From contig NC_035790.1 of the NCBI RefSeq assembly GCF_001653235.2, forward strand, positions 6,076,001-6,140,000: DNA of 64,000 bases, in the 5' to 3' direction. Below are positions 24,241 through 36,535 of the stretch, in pieces (the stretch's first letter is position 1; every line of letters begins with the position of its first letter). Under the pieces are notes generated by a model. It was given only the letters and a program-made list of their open reading frames with translations, did no database searches and had not been told where the DNA came from. The position numbers were made by a program, and so were the translations under genes. The DNA is from Pochonia chlamydosporia 170 (lineage: Eukaryota; Ascomycota; Sordariomycetes; Hypocreales; Clavicipitaceae).

Positions 24241-26465
24241 GTGGAGATTTGTTTGGGAGCTTGTTTACTGTGTTCATGGGGCCTCCGGCAATGGCACAGG
24301 TGGTTCTCTGGCGAACTCCAGAGTTTCAAATGACGAACACAGGGCCAAATCTTGGGTCCAAGCCACCCAAGTGTCCCTGAAGTCAAAGTCAAGGTACCTC
24401 GCCACCAACCCGTGGCAGCAAGAGTACCCCTGTCCCACTGAAAACCTGTCCCGAGTCTTGACAACTTAGAAGTAATGGCGTCTTTGGAGGCAGCCAAGCA
24501 GCTAGCGAACACAATACCAGACGTCATGACATCCCTCCAGTCTCAGATGGATGTGCCTGGGTCGCATGATAATCGCTTCACAGGAACTTTACAAGGATTT
24601 TGATGTGGCAGCCGCATTGTAAGCTCTGGACGTTTCTGATCTACACATCAGAATGCTCAATTTCTCAATGCCCAAACAGGGTTTGACGCTTGCTACCTTG
24701 GTCGGATTGACATTCTCGAAGCATGGTTGGGCCATTCTGCAGCATGGAACCATGCAGGCGCCGGCTTCTAGCCAATCGACTAATTTTGGTTCATACCAGT
24801 GGTTATCTCTCCAGGTAAACAAACAGCTTCATTTTGCACCATTATAGTGCAGTACAACCATTGCTCTCCAACCAAAATACCGAGTAAGTATCCTGGAATT
24901 GCCTTTGTTTGCTAGCTCACTCTGCAGTTTGTCATGCCTTGATGGCTGACAGCTTAGTCTCCTGACATTGTCCCGCTGCCGTAGCTGCCGGCGGAATGTC
25001 CGGCGCCAACGGCGGCCTCTCGGAGGCGAGACACCAGCTCGTTGAACAATCAATAGATGGTGCCTAGTACGGGCCTACACATTGGATAAGAGGCTGAGTC
25101 ACTTCCTCGAGGCTCTATTGAGTGATTCTCGACCGACAATGATCTTGGCACAGTATGAGGGTGCTTCATTGTTTGCCACAGCTGACGATGAACCCAAGCC
25201 ACGCCATTGAGTGAAGACTGACTGAATCGAGGTTGCGATACGATTCAGGCACTTGGACACGCCAACAAAACACGAAGTGTACACGCCGTGATCGCGGAAT
25301 GCGCAGACGATGATGGAGGCGAGCAACGCATATGAACACCAATTCATCGACAGGCGAATATCGTCATTACAGCTCGTAAGTAAGTAAAGCACATAACTAG
25401 CGACAAGGGTCAAAACGCAAAGTGGTTTTAGAATAAACATCAACCAAGGACTCAACTTCGTTCAGACTCGTGTGTCTGTTGAAGTTCCATTCGCCTTGTG
25501 TTGCACCAGTGCCATCGCCTCGAGGGGCATTTCTTTGGTCATGACTGGCGCTGTGGCTTCTCTCGGCGCGTTTCAAAACCTTTGATTGTGGTCCTCTGAT
25601 GTTTGGCGAACGGACCTTGAGAGTTTTGGAAACCAGCACCTATTTTTACTTTTTATCAACCACCATACTGTGCCAATTCTCACATAACTACTCATACTCC
25701 GTACCCGGGCAATACAATACAACACGGCTATCGCAGCAAGCGGTACTTACTACACCCGGCAATCAACCAGAATGATCGGTGATGCGCACCTGTCACTGAC
25801 TCTGTCGTTGGAGTCCCAGCCAGTAAACTGGTATGAGCTGCGGACTGCATGCCAAGTCTATCCCACGTGCGCCGCGAGTGCAATCAAGTGGACTGTTCCG
25901 TGCTCAATGCATATCAACATCGTGGTAGGGCTGCCAACTGTGACATCAATCTGACGACTTGTCATCATCAGGACTCCGTTACAGCTAGTATTGTGATCTC
26001 ATCACTACAGAGGGAATCGGCAAGCAGAGAGTTCAACTCAGCAACCGAATCAAAGCGGGTCGACAATTTCACTTTGGGATATGGACCAGGCGACGGGTCT
26101 GGTTCAATTGTTGATTTGAAATGGACCTGATCGGTGGCTGCAACCCTGGACGTATCCATCGAAGAAACGCGCCAGACACCTGACCTTAATCCCCTTAAGC
26201 TATCACTAGAGCGATAGCACCTTGACTCTATTCTTACTCCTGACGATTTACTCCGCCAAGAGTGGTTCGGTAATGAGGGACTGCCATTTTAGCGCAAGCA
26301 CCTTTGTCCAACTCCCCCGGCCTGCCCCTGACACCATGGTGGTGCTTGGCTCATTACGGAGTGCTCTGATCCCTGTCACGGCCAGACTGCCACAAATGTT
26401 GCGAACCAGGATGTTGAATGGACATGATGAAGATCTCTCTATATCCTTTTGAAAACTCAACGGCC

Positions 26466-26481
26466 TACTCCGTACGGAGTA
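26466..26481. repeat. Perfect 16-bp palindrome TACTCCGTACGGAGTA
   Basis: The complete symmetrical form of the recurrent motif; most other sites in the window are one half-site plus the central GTAC. Function unknown. Confidence 0.85.
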
Positions 26482-27736
26482 CACCATAACGGAAATCATA
26501 ACAGAGTAATAAGGAATACGACTCGCGCAGCACAAAAGATTTTTTTGAGGTATGAGGCAATTAATACCGCAAGTACTTGCCAGCTCCGTGCGCGATGCAG
26601 GATGAGGCACACGGGACAGAGTCCGTCTTGAGCTGTTGATTTCTTTGGAGCTTGAACCCACTCAAGGCCGAGGCTTGATGTTGCAGTCAAATCAGTATTA
26701 CGGAGGAGAAAGTGCCAAGTGAAATACACCGGAAACAGCCAAGTGCATCAACTGCGTTTCTCTCACATTTAGGATGAAAGTCAGGTTATCAAAGAATAGT
26801 TAAGGGCTCTTCTTAGAACTGTGCTTGGTACGTTAAGCCATCTCTCATTGGAAGCTGCTGTATTCGTCCATTCTACCATGCCAAGACGAGAGCCCCTTAC
26901 TAAAGAGCCAGATCTGTCAGAAATTCTATTCAACCAATGGCCCAGTCAACGAATGATAAGTTCTTTGCATCCCAAACCTGGTCAGTATTGCATGTGGTTA
27001 TTCTTCAAAGATTTGCGAGTTCCACAGATCTGGACTTTTGGCACCTGCAGCTAACTATGCACAGCCTCACTCTCCAACACTATTATATCCGTGCCAAGGT
27101 GCTCTGTAGTAATTGGCGATCCAATCGATATTTTGCTTCCACCCCGCGTGCAATAACCACAGTCCTCGACTAACAGCAACATTCCATGTCATTATGTAAT
27201 GGGGAATGGATGCCTTGCTCGGGCCGTAAGCCGCTTGCCGTGTCTGGCGATCCTGCCGCGACACTTGGCGACTATTCCCATGTGTTGGGTCAATGTCCAA
27301 CCAAGAGTGTACGGAGTACTAATATTTCATCCATATCGGGCATCACTGTCATATTCTCGGGTGGACAGATCACCCAAAGGTCTGCCGATTGTCAATGTTG
27401 ACATCAACCATGTGGTCTCTCTACCTTGTCTTACGTTGGGCTGCGCCCGTGTTCCGTTTTGCTGTTCCGTTTTGCACAAAGCAGCTCCTTCAAATTACGG
27501 CATGGAATGACGCTGAGGTCCAGATGTCCCTGTACAACAGAAAATCTCTGAGCGATTGGGGCCGTGCATGTTCCATAGCTGACCTGTCGTCTGCCAACGT
27601 CGTACTTTGCACATTGCAAAGTGGAAAAACCACAAACACTGACCAGGCAGTAGTGAGTACCGGGTACGCAATCCATGCATGATGTGTGCTAGCAAAATTT
27701 CATGCTCCACAACATACAACATTGGCAATGTGCCAA

Positions 27737-27760
27737 TGACTGACTGACTGACTGACTGAC
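27737..27760 (+). repeat. (TGAC)6 microsatellite
   Basis: Six perfect TGAC units in intergenic DNA. Confidence 0.85.
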
Positions 27761-29592
27761 CTTGCTTTCATCTCTTCCTTCACCTTGCTAACAAAGACAA
27801 CATCGTCTAGTCTGACCTTTTGTCCCAGCCGCCGCCAACAAAACACGCCCAAGCAAACCACTCCTCTCAATCTAAACCTTTTCACAAAAATCCCTTTCAG
27901 TTTTTCATTTTCACAACTCCATATTCTGTCCGGAGCTCCACTCACGATGTGCTATCGAATCATAGTCAAGCCATACTCTTCCCTCTTTCCTATTTCGGCC
28001 CCGTCTACATGCTCAGCCTCAATCCAGATATCTCAAACATAAGCAGGGCTTCATACAGTGTACATTGCGGAGATTTGCTACTTCGGCAATCGGTTTGTCT
28101 TGTTTCGTGAGCACTGGCACTTTTTATCTTCTGTTATTTTGTTCCCCAGTGCTTTAAACGAAACCGGAAGGAGTTTTGGTGGTAATGCCCTGGTGATACC
28201 TTCATTTTGTATGGTACACAGAAGTACTTGGCTATCCATACACAACGGAGCGACCCAAGGACCACTTTATAAGGCAGTGCTGGTCTTGGCAAGCGCGTGG
28301 TTTTGAATTCTGTGAATCCTGCTTGCGGACGTGTTGCGATGTACTTGATGCAGTACCTGTGACACCCGAGATGGATCAAACTTTTCACACTGCGTACCAA
28401 TGTAGTTTTCCAGCCATGGCCGTGAAGCCATGTTGTGATGTAAGAATGGAGCTTTCGTCTCTGCCATTTCGACTTGTTTGTACCCCGTATTGCGTACGGA
28501 TAGCTGTGCTCTGCGACACGAGGACAGAATACAATACCCGTCTCTTTGTGCGAGACAATAAAAACCTGCAGCCTCATCGTCGTACAGACGGTAATGCCAC
28601 AGTTACACTACATTATCCTCCTTTTCGTCTGATCTCGCTTCATCTTCAGCGAATGATAGTACAAAGCCCACTCCCATTGCTTTTGCCTTACCCGGATATC
28701 GGGTCCTCGACCCTATTATCATATGACATCAGCTGAGGTATCATACAGTAGGGGGTGAAGTACTTACACAAGTAAACGGCATGGCGTACCGCGTTATGTG
28801 CTAGAACATATCGAGACGTGTCAGTGTATACTTGTATGTGGACGAATGTTTACCACAGACTGGAGGTACATCTCTGGCCTCATTGTTTCCCAGACTTTGC
28901 CGACTGTCGGTCCGGAGCTGCATTAGGCTTGGATAATAAACCTGAGGACAGGAGAGCGCGGTGGCAGATGAGGAGATCAGATGGCGCAGTCGACTAAGCC
29001 ACCGGTGAGACAGGCTATTGCTGTGGAGATGGAGTGATACGAAGGTGATGGTGATTGTGGTTCAATGGCTGTGGAAGAGGGGTAATTAGTGTTCATGTTT
29101 GTGTCGATGAGTTGATGTTCAATGTTACAAGCTCGTGCCATTGTCTCGGACGGGTTAGGAAGGATGGGAAGAGACATCAACGGGATGTCCTTGAAGCCCG
29201 ACATAATCTGCCAAACACAATTCGAATTGATGCGCAAAAGGTTATGGTTACTCATGCGCTGAAGGCATGCGTTTAGTAAAGTACATTGATTCAGTCAGCT
29301 CTTATGATCCTGTTTCGTCGATACAGATTGTAAGTTATTGCTTTCCAGACGAGCGTCGGAAGCAAATCAGTTGTCTAATAACGCCAAGGCATTTATTACA
29401 TGATCGGTAATTGCTGTCATTAACAAGACCATTTCTACTTGAAACCTGGTCATGATGTATGCAGTTTATCTTGTGTAGTCTACTCAAAAGCTCTATAGAT
29501 ACGCTACCAAGGCTCTGCTTGAAGGATGGAGTCATACATTATCATTTAAGAAGCAAAGGGTATCGGTTCCAACCCAAGTTCCAGCTGGCAAC

Positions 29593-30679
29593 TTACGTGT
29601 CTTTTCGCCAAAGGTTCCAGAAGCTCTTCATTCGGTTAATCTGGCCAACGGTAAAAGTATTCTTGCACTTACTACAGCGTTGATTAGCATGATACTCGTC
29701 CACAAAGACCGGGCCCTGTCCCCAAGAAAGAGAGAGAGAGAGAGAGAGAAACATAAAAAAAAACTTACTCATCGGAAAAGTCCATAAAGTTATTAATGGG
29801 ATCCAGGCCTGGAAAGTCATCCCCAACACAAGTATCTGGAAATTCCGTGGGACATATATAATTTGCCTGTGCCTGAGCAGGAGTATCATCCACAAAATCA
29901 CCAGAGCCATAGCAGCCACCCTGGAAGGTGTGCAACAGACCAAACCAATGGCCAATCTCGTGAACAGCAGTGTATCCCTTGCTGCCTCCTAGGAACACGC
30001 CGTCGGGCAGCGTATCACCGTGCACATTGCAGCCGTCCATGTTGAAAGCTAGAGTCCCCTCCGGTGCATTCGTTGGAAGCGTACACCTGCCGAGAAGATA
30101 GAATCCTCCATTCGTGAGCTGCTGTGTAAAGTACAAGTTTAGGTCTTGATACCGTCCCTTTCGGAGCTTCGTCCTCATCTCGGTGTCGTTGTAGGACATT
30201 GACCACGCTGGGTTGATGGTGTAGTCAAGGCTTTGGAAGACAAAATTGATGCCTGAGCCGCGGAAAGCAGCATTAATGACTGCGTGCTGCTTACGAATTG
30301 TTTTCTCCTGTAGTTCAACCCATATTCATTAGCGTTTTTCTGTTTTTCAACATGTGCGGAACGTCGAGCAAGATTTAGATAGCGGTATAAGCTCCGGTAG
30401 GCTTATACGTACGGGGATGTACCCGAGCTCTTCGGTATCATCTATCGCGACGACGTGGTAGTATACTTTGACGCCAATACTCCCCGCTGCGAGCATGTTT
30501 TGTGAATTAACCCTTTGTTCAGCAATTTGAAATGAGCCGGCCTGTTCTAGGAACGCCTTGGTTGGCTCTCCAACGTCGCATATTAAGGCCGTGTCCTTGT
30601 TTGAGCCGGCCTTGGGGCCTTGGAGGCGGGCAATGGCCAAGACCACAAAGCTAGACAGGATGAAAGATGTGATGAGCAT
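29593..30679 (-). CDS. Secreted pappalysin-like metalloprotease (M43, MEP1 type)
   Basis: Extracellular zinc endopeptidase of the metzincin clan. Exons complement(join(29593..29671, 29769..30307, 30413..30679)) give 294 aa. An N-terminal signal peptide (LITSFILSSFVVLAIA) precedes a short pro-region. The zinc site is HEIGHWFGLLH, with H205, H209 and H215 as ligands and E206 as catalytic base. The third exon begins after the acceptor CGCTGTAG and gives FSDDKCKNTFTVGQINRMKS, which restores the usual C-terminal Cys-containing end of MEP1 proteins. Intron 2 (97 nt) contains a long CT run on the coding strand, and an alternative AG (GGGACAG) lies between that run and the chosen acceptor. Fungal homologues degrade host or substrate protein. 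No protease partner gene lies nearby. Confidence 0.87.
29729..29750 (+). repeat. (AG)n microsatellite inside metalloprotease intron 2
   Basis: About eleven AG units; on the coding strand this is the polypyrimidine tract upstream of the exon 3 acceptor. Confidence 0.85.
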
Positions 30680-31815
30680 TCTGGACAGTATCTTGTCAGT
30701 ATTTCTATGTTAATTGTAATGAGTCGTGAGCCGGATAACTAGGGTGGATGGTTCTGTTATAACTGGCAATAGCACGTCAAGGTAGCAACAGCCTGTTGCC
30801 TTCCATTGAAGGAAGTTCTCGTCTTCCAGCTCTAGAATAACACAGAGTCAATATCCCAATCATGCGTGAGCCCGAATAGAGGAGGTGATAGCCAAGACAC
30901 AATAGCTCACTCCTACCCCTCTGCAGCCAAAGCCTGAGGCGTACAAACGGCTCTCGGTTTGTCAAAGCTTTCAAATACTGTAAATATTCTAGAACAGGGA
31001 CATATCCTTGTTAACACTAGAGGCCCTTGACCCGGGTTGCAAATGTTACCATCTTCACCTTCCCGGTTAGACAGAATGCTGGTCGCCACGCCATCCGTGC
31101 AATTTGAATCGGGTCGGTTTGCAAGCCGTGCTTTTGTCTAAGCTTTACTTTGGAAATGTCTCTGCCCCGACGACCGATGGTTAGATGTTGGTCCTGTCAT
31201 GATGGAAAGTTGACGAGGAAGGTAGGATTGGGAGCGGGTCGTGAAGTTAACATGTCGGGCCAAAGGGTTGACATAGCTTTTGCATTAGATGGATTCAATA
31301 CATCCAATAACCTTACGGGAAATTTTCCACAAGGGGTATCAAGTCATGTTACGTCAAGGCGAACTCTCCGTAAGATATATCGTCCCGTCAATTCTGAGGA
31401 CTGTTGCGAGCGCCGGCTCCCAAGGTTAAAATATAGTTTCCCCTCTCCACGTTTGCATGCGAATATGGCTTAGATCCTAGAGTGATGTACTTTGCCAAGT
31501 GTGAGTATATGTAGAGTGCCGTTCAGGTGAAGCTCCAGGTCAACGGGAAGATGCTTTTGATCACCGCAAGATGTTGGCATGACGCAAGGTGCTTTCAGGT
31601 CATGTTTGTGCTTGATGAGAGTTTTGACAACAGCATGTATACGTACGGCAGTCAGAACTAACGGAACAATACGCAGACCACGTCCAAATCACCTCGGATT
31701 TTGGTATTTGGTACCCTCGCCTAAATTTATAACATCCCCATATTCGAATAAGCCAAACTTTTATCTATTCAATACGCCAGCCTGCACCATCAAGAAACAT
31801 CTTCAACCATAGACA
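30680..31815. other. Intergenic region upstream of the metalloprotease
   Basis: 1.1 kb without a supported gene. It contains the metalloprotease promoter and the 3' UTR of the SurE-TTL gene. Confidence 0.55.
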
Positions 31816-34362
31816 TCACCTTCTCCCTAAATCAACATCCCTAACAAGAACCATATCCCCTTCATCCTCACTCCTCGCAACATCCACGCCAAAGAACTTT
31901 GCAACACCATTCCGCATAACCCCCCTCCAAAACCCTTCCACAATCTGACTTAAATCGCCTCCCGTCTGTTTAAAGTCCGGAAAAGCATTCACCTCCAGCA
32001 GCCAGGTGTTGCCACCCTCATCGACCATGAAGTCCAACCCAAACACTTCAAACGCATTCGGCAAGGTCTGGAAATGAACCGGCATAGCCCTAGCAGCTGC
32101 CTCGAATATCTCACCCGTGACACTGCAAATCTGGTCAAATATGCCTGAAAGCTGCGTTTCCGGAAGTGGCAAGTCCCAGAAACGACGGACCGAGTTCTCG
32201 TTGGGCGAGTCCTGGAGACATGTGTTGGTGAGGAAAGACTCGATGTCGTCGGGGGACTGCCACGGGGCCGAGTAGGCTTTTGCGGCGAACAGGGCGAGCA
32301 TATGTTTGTAGACGTGGATTTTCAGACTTCCAGTGCAAAGGACGTAGGTGCGGATATGGAATTTGCGGTTGTCAAACAGAAGGGGTGGATGAATGTAAGG
32401 TTGGGCGACGAAGTGGCGAAGGTGCGAGGTGGTGATGTAGTCGCCATCTTCGTTCTGAGTCTCTTGGTCTTGGGGTTCGTTGTCTTCGTCATCGCTGTCG
32501 GGGCGGTCTGCTTCCCAACCGTCAAAGATGTCTTGTAGTTCGTCCATTGTGCTGAAGAGACGAATGCCCTGACCGCGGTCGCTCATGCCAGGCTTCAAGA
32601 TCCACCATTCTCGTTTTGATGACTCGCTTTCGTCGATTTCAGCGTTGCGATCCATGCTTTCTCGTAGATCAAAAGCTTCAACGAGAGAATCTTCCAGGAA
32701 CTCTGCATAGTCGACTTCAAAGGATTCGCTTCGTTTAACGTGCTGCTTCAGCGGAGAATCCGGGTTCTTCGCGACCCAGTGTTCTACAGTTGTTGAGAGA
32801 TAGTGCTTTCGTATCAGTGCTTTGCGGATCACATAACTGTTTATGAGACTAGATTTCGTGTTTTCCGCCGCAAATTCGAAATCAATTGACTCATAAGGTG
32901 TGATTTGTAATACCCTCGACTCCGGGGATGATAGCAACTTGGCTAGGGAGACATTATCTGCGGTCGACACATCCGTAATGAGTTTGACCAATGCCAGTGG
33001 GAATACGGCATGCAGTGCAGAAACGATAAGGGGCTGCACATAGGAATCTTCGTACGCAATGATCGCTTGGAAAGCATCTGCATCCGGCCTTTCACTATCT
33101 TGCCCTGTGTTATGCCTCAGGGGCAAGGCTGGAGATGGACTAGAAAGTAACATCATGGTAAGAGTTCTGTTCAAGAAGTCTATGAACTGAATATGCAAAA
33201 CGCATAATTTACATGTTCAAATGTTTGTCTCCCGGAAAGCAAGTCCTCTCTAAATACGCATGGCCTGAAAATCCAAACCAAACCAGAAAAAAGATGACGT
33301 AGACGGCAAAATATGATGCAAGGTGAGGGTAATTGACTTACGACTCAAACTCAAACTCTCTGGCAGCGCGCTCTGGGTGTGAGATTGCAAAGTTGGCCTT
33401 CATTGGAGTAATACTTTTCAAAGAACGGTCAGCTTCCCTGGGCTATCGAGTAAAACCATAGCAGAATGTGCTTACCTTGTGTTTCCGTCGCGGATAATTC
33501 TCCCATCGTTTCCGGGTCCAGACTCCTCTACACTCTTGTAAACATCTGCCATTCTCGGCGCCCACTTGAAGTGTTTATGTTTATGCCCTTTGCTCTCTTG
33601 TGCCGCGGACCCATTGTCAATCTCACCCTGTCTGATGCGAGCTTCTTCCTCGTCAGCATCGCCAGCCTGGCCCTCAATCTCCTGGAAACAGCTACCCTCC
33701 TTCCAGTAGTTCTGCAGCATGTCCGCCCAGAGGGTCTTATGCTGCTCGACTCCTTCCACCAAAGGGACGTTAACACTGTATAAGTCCGTGCTGTCGTCCG
33801 TGGGCCACTGTTTATATAGAGCCTCGATAACACGGATACCATGGCGACAAGCGGCCTCGATGATTACCGGATCATGATTCCTTGAGAAGAAGGCGAAGCT
33901 AAGAGCAATGGCTTTCTTCCTACAAACCGCCGCCTCCAGAGCTGCACCTAATGTTCCAGAACTCAGTGCAAAGACAGACGTGGTGTTTCGTCCATAGTTG
34001 GGTCCGCTGATGACCAGATCAATCGGACCTTTATCCTGGAAGAAGTGGTATAGCCCAATCTGAACACATGATGCTGGTGTGCCATCAATTAGCACCCATT
34101 CATCAGCATCAGCGGCCGTAGAGGGTAAGTGGTGCGTCGTGCCCTCGGTATCTTCGCCGTGAATATTCGATGAAGGTGTATAGTAGGAAGGTTTGAGCGT
34201 TTGGCCAATCATGTGGGCTTTGCCAATCCATGAACGCTGCGTATTGGGCACGCAGACAGACACAGTGTGTCCGGCATCTTGCAGGTGTTTCACAAGGCAG
34301 TGAATGTATGGTGACGAGTGAGATGATGGTGGCCCATCATCATTGGTGACGAGAATATGCAT
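31816..34362 (-). CDS. SurE-like phosphatase/nucleotidase fused to tubulin-tyrosine ligase-like domain (PBY1 type)
   Basis: Two large open frames that look like neighbours are best read as one gene. Exons complement(join(31816..33139, 33342..33413, 33476..34362)) close in frame to 760 aa, near the 753 aa of yeast Pby1. Residues 1 to about 290 are a SurE domain, starting MHILVTNDDGPP with the metal-binding N-D-D motif and containing SGPNYGRNTTSVFALSSGT. A short second exon (ITPMKANFAISHPERAAREF) links to a tubulin-tyrosine-ligase ATP-grasp domain with WWILKPGMSDRGQGIRLF, KFHIRTYVLC and TWLLEVNAFPDF. Yeast Pby1 associates with P-bodies and the decapping enzyme; the substrate here is unknown. 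The intron between exons 2 and 3 (33140-33341, 202 nt) is the weakest join; a nearby AG at 33262-33263 would lead to a stop. The domain calls are firm, the fusion is inferred. Confidence 0.8.
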
Positions 34363-35191
34363 GGTGAAAGTCTGGACAGGGACCAAGAGTGACTGGTGTT
34401 GACGTTGACGTCTGGCGAAACAATCGGACCGATAGGTGACAGAAGACACTAGAATGCTATCATCTAGTTTGGAAGTGTCTAAAGAGAAGTTGCGGCCATA
34501 TGTTGGACTGGTTACTGTCCGTGGTATCTGGCAATGGATGATTCAATAAAGTAAGAATTGAGGTGCAGGGTGGGCAATGGTCAACTGGTGATGGCGGGCG
34601 GGACAAAGATCTGCTCAACGAGGGGCAAGAGTGAGTCTCGACGTGGGGCAAAACTTCAAATGTTCTGAGTGGCGGATAAAGCCGTGGCACCCACCATCAG
34701 ATCAGGCATGGCCAGTTTGAGTACGGAGTATGGAGTCTGGTATCTTGAAGTCTGGTGCGTTATTACGGGGCAGTTTAGCAAATGTCACTTGAAGCATCTC
34801 GAGCCATGATCATGTCAAAAAGAGTTGTCTTGTCTGATGCTAAAACTTGATGCCCCATTGATTCTGTAGGCTCGTAAATCTATAATACCTTCGTCGGAAA
34901 CGGTGCAATCTTGCCACATGATGTCCTGTCTGCTATCCCCTTCCAAACGCCCCGATAGAATCGAATACCTTGATCATTTCCAGGACAAGAATATAAAAAA
35001 CAGTCCAGCAATCCAGAATTGCGAAAAAAGTGACCCGGCCAGCACGACACCATCCTCCAATCCAAGCGACTTCCTCTTGGGAGCCATGCCGAACCAAGGC
35101 GAAATTACTTAATACTCTCCAAACCATATGATATCTACTAGAAACAAAAACAAAAATCAATTCGCATCATCAGCATCAACCACTGATCGTT
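34363..35191. other. Intergenic
   Basis: 829 bp holding the SurE-TTL promoter and the 3' end of the next minus-strand gene. One copy of the recurrent motif at 34721. No gene seen. Confidence 0.55.
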
Positions 35192-36535
35192 CTAAGCACG
35201 GGTCCGTTTCGTGGTTCCCGAGGCTAAGGCCTCGCCTGCTCTCTTTGGCGCGGGCGACTGGCTCTTGTGTTCCTTTGTTCGTGGCCAAGAGTCAAAAGGG
35301 CTCTTACGGCCCGTTGGTTTCATGGGTGTGTCTGACAGCTTGTTCGCGGAGCGAGTTGTGCGTTTTGTGTCAGGAGGAGACACGGGTGCGTACTTGGGAG
35401 CCTCTGGTGTCTTTGCTGGTACTGAATGAGCTTTCTTGGGTGTTTGTGGAGCCGCTTCCTCGATCATGGCCATGTCCTCTACATCAGTTAGGGCCTCTTC
35501 GTCGTCCTCTTCGGCAGTCCTTTGCGTTGGGAAAAGGAGTCTGGGCTTCACCGAGGCCCGGGTGAGTGGACGGCTGAGGTGTGATTCACCAGCTGCATCA
35601 GAGTCACCGTTCTCTTCAGGTTGGTCTTGTTCGGAGAACTTGCGGAAGAACTTCTTGCCACGGCTACAATAACAGTTAGCGATACGGTTCAAAGGATCAA
35701 ACGCTGAAAAAAATAGAAGCAGAAAAAAAGAGACTTACAAAACATAAACCATTCCATCCTCCCGACGAGAGGCCTCATCTACCGACTGAATTCCCTCACC
35801 AGGAATGGAAACAACCTTTCGTCTGCTTTGTCTCTTACTTGGTTCCGCCACCGAATTACCGTAGAAAGGATTTGCGTCGCTGACGTCTTTCTCCGGGATT
35901 CGGTCTTGTGAGTCAGTGAAAATACTGATCGGGTCCTCTTCTTCCTCGACTGTGAAACTCTCCATCGTAACTCCAGAGTACTTCTTAGATCGTCGCTTCC
36001 TAGGTGATGGCATAACTTCGTCTTCAGACGAAAAGAGGTTTCGGGCAAAGGATTGAATACTGGCTGCCGTCTTCTGATTGGGTGGCTTTTGAGGCGTCTT
36101 GGACGGGGTCGGTAGCATACCAGCGGCGTGCGAGACTGAAGTGTTTCCTGTCTTTTGCATGGCCTTTTCAGCGTTGAGGCCTAGAGCCGCAGCAGCACTG
36201 GCAGTTCCTTCGGCAGTCAAAGACCCAGACACCTGACGACGGGAATCGAGCGCCGGATGGGATCTCTTGCGGGGAGAAGTCATTGGCGAGACCATGGAGT
36301 TTGTAGTTTGAGCGAGATTCTTCTTGGCAGTGCGCGGAGACGATGGGTGTTGACGGTGTGAAGCTCGAGGAGAAGGAGTCCTGTTAGCCGCTCGCTGAGA
36401 AGAGAGTCGTGCAGACTTGCGTGGTGAGTAAGGCTCCCAGCTGTCGTGAAAGCCGAGTTGAGGTGCGGGAGGAGTTCGAATGCTGCGAGGCGGAGAGGGC
36501 GTTTTGGCGCCGGCAGGTTCACTGGCGAAAGCCAT
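35192..36535 (-). CDS. Conserved-looking nuclear protein rich in CDK-type S/T-P motifs, function unknown
   Basis: Exons complement(join(35192..35663, 35739..36535)) give 422 aa. I do not recognise a catalytic domain. The sequence is largely disordered and basic, with many S-P/T-P sites (SPRKSARLSS, RTPSPRASH, SPMTSPRKR, LPTPSKTPQKPP, AAPQTPKK), several fitting the full CDK consensus S/T-P-x-K/R. Near the middle there is an ordered-looking block SIQSFARNLFSSEDE, a basic PRKRRSKKYSGVTM and an acidic patch, and exon 2 opens with RGKKFFRKFS. This composition suggests a chromatin or cell-cycle protein controlled by CDK phosphorylation, consistent with the divergent Duo1 gene and the MCB site between them. 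The frame is open upstream to about 36814, but 36535 is the only ATG there. Confidence 0.7.

Larger units (their letters stand above)
22585..29592. other. Seven-kilobase region without a recognisable gene
   Basis: Largest gene-free stretch in the window. Open frames on both strands are at most about 150 codons, overlap each other and match nothing I know. It carries at least five sites of the TACGGAGTAC motif (23747, 24216-24240, 25695, 26466-26481, 27309), a (TGAC)n microsatellite at 27737 and no obvious transposase relic. It is not conspicuously AT-rich, so heavy repeat-induced point mutation is not evident. The first few hundred bases are probably the Ca2+-ATPase promoter and 5' UTR. Confidence 0.5.

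Noticed and set aside
33140..33263. Separate start of the tubulin-tyrosine-ligase gene, or an extra exon after the AG at 33262-33263
   Set aside because: The extra exon runs into an in-frame stop and no nearby acceptor restores phase; a separate gene leaves the linker exon 33342-33413 unexplained.
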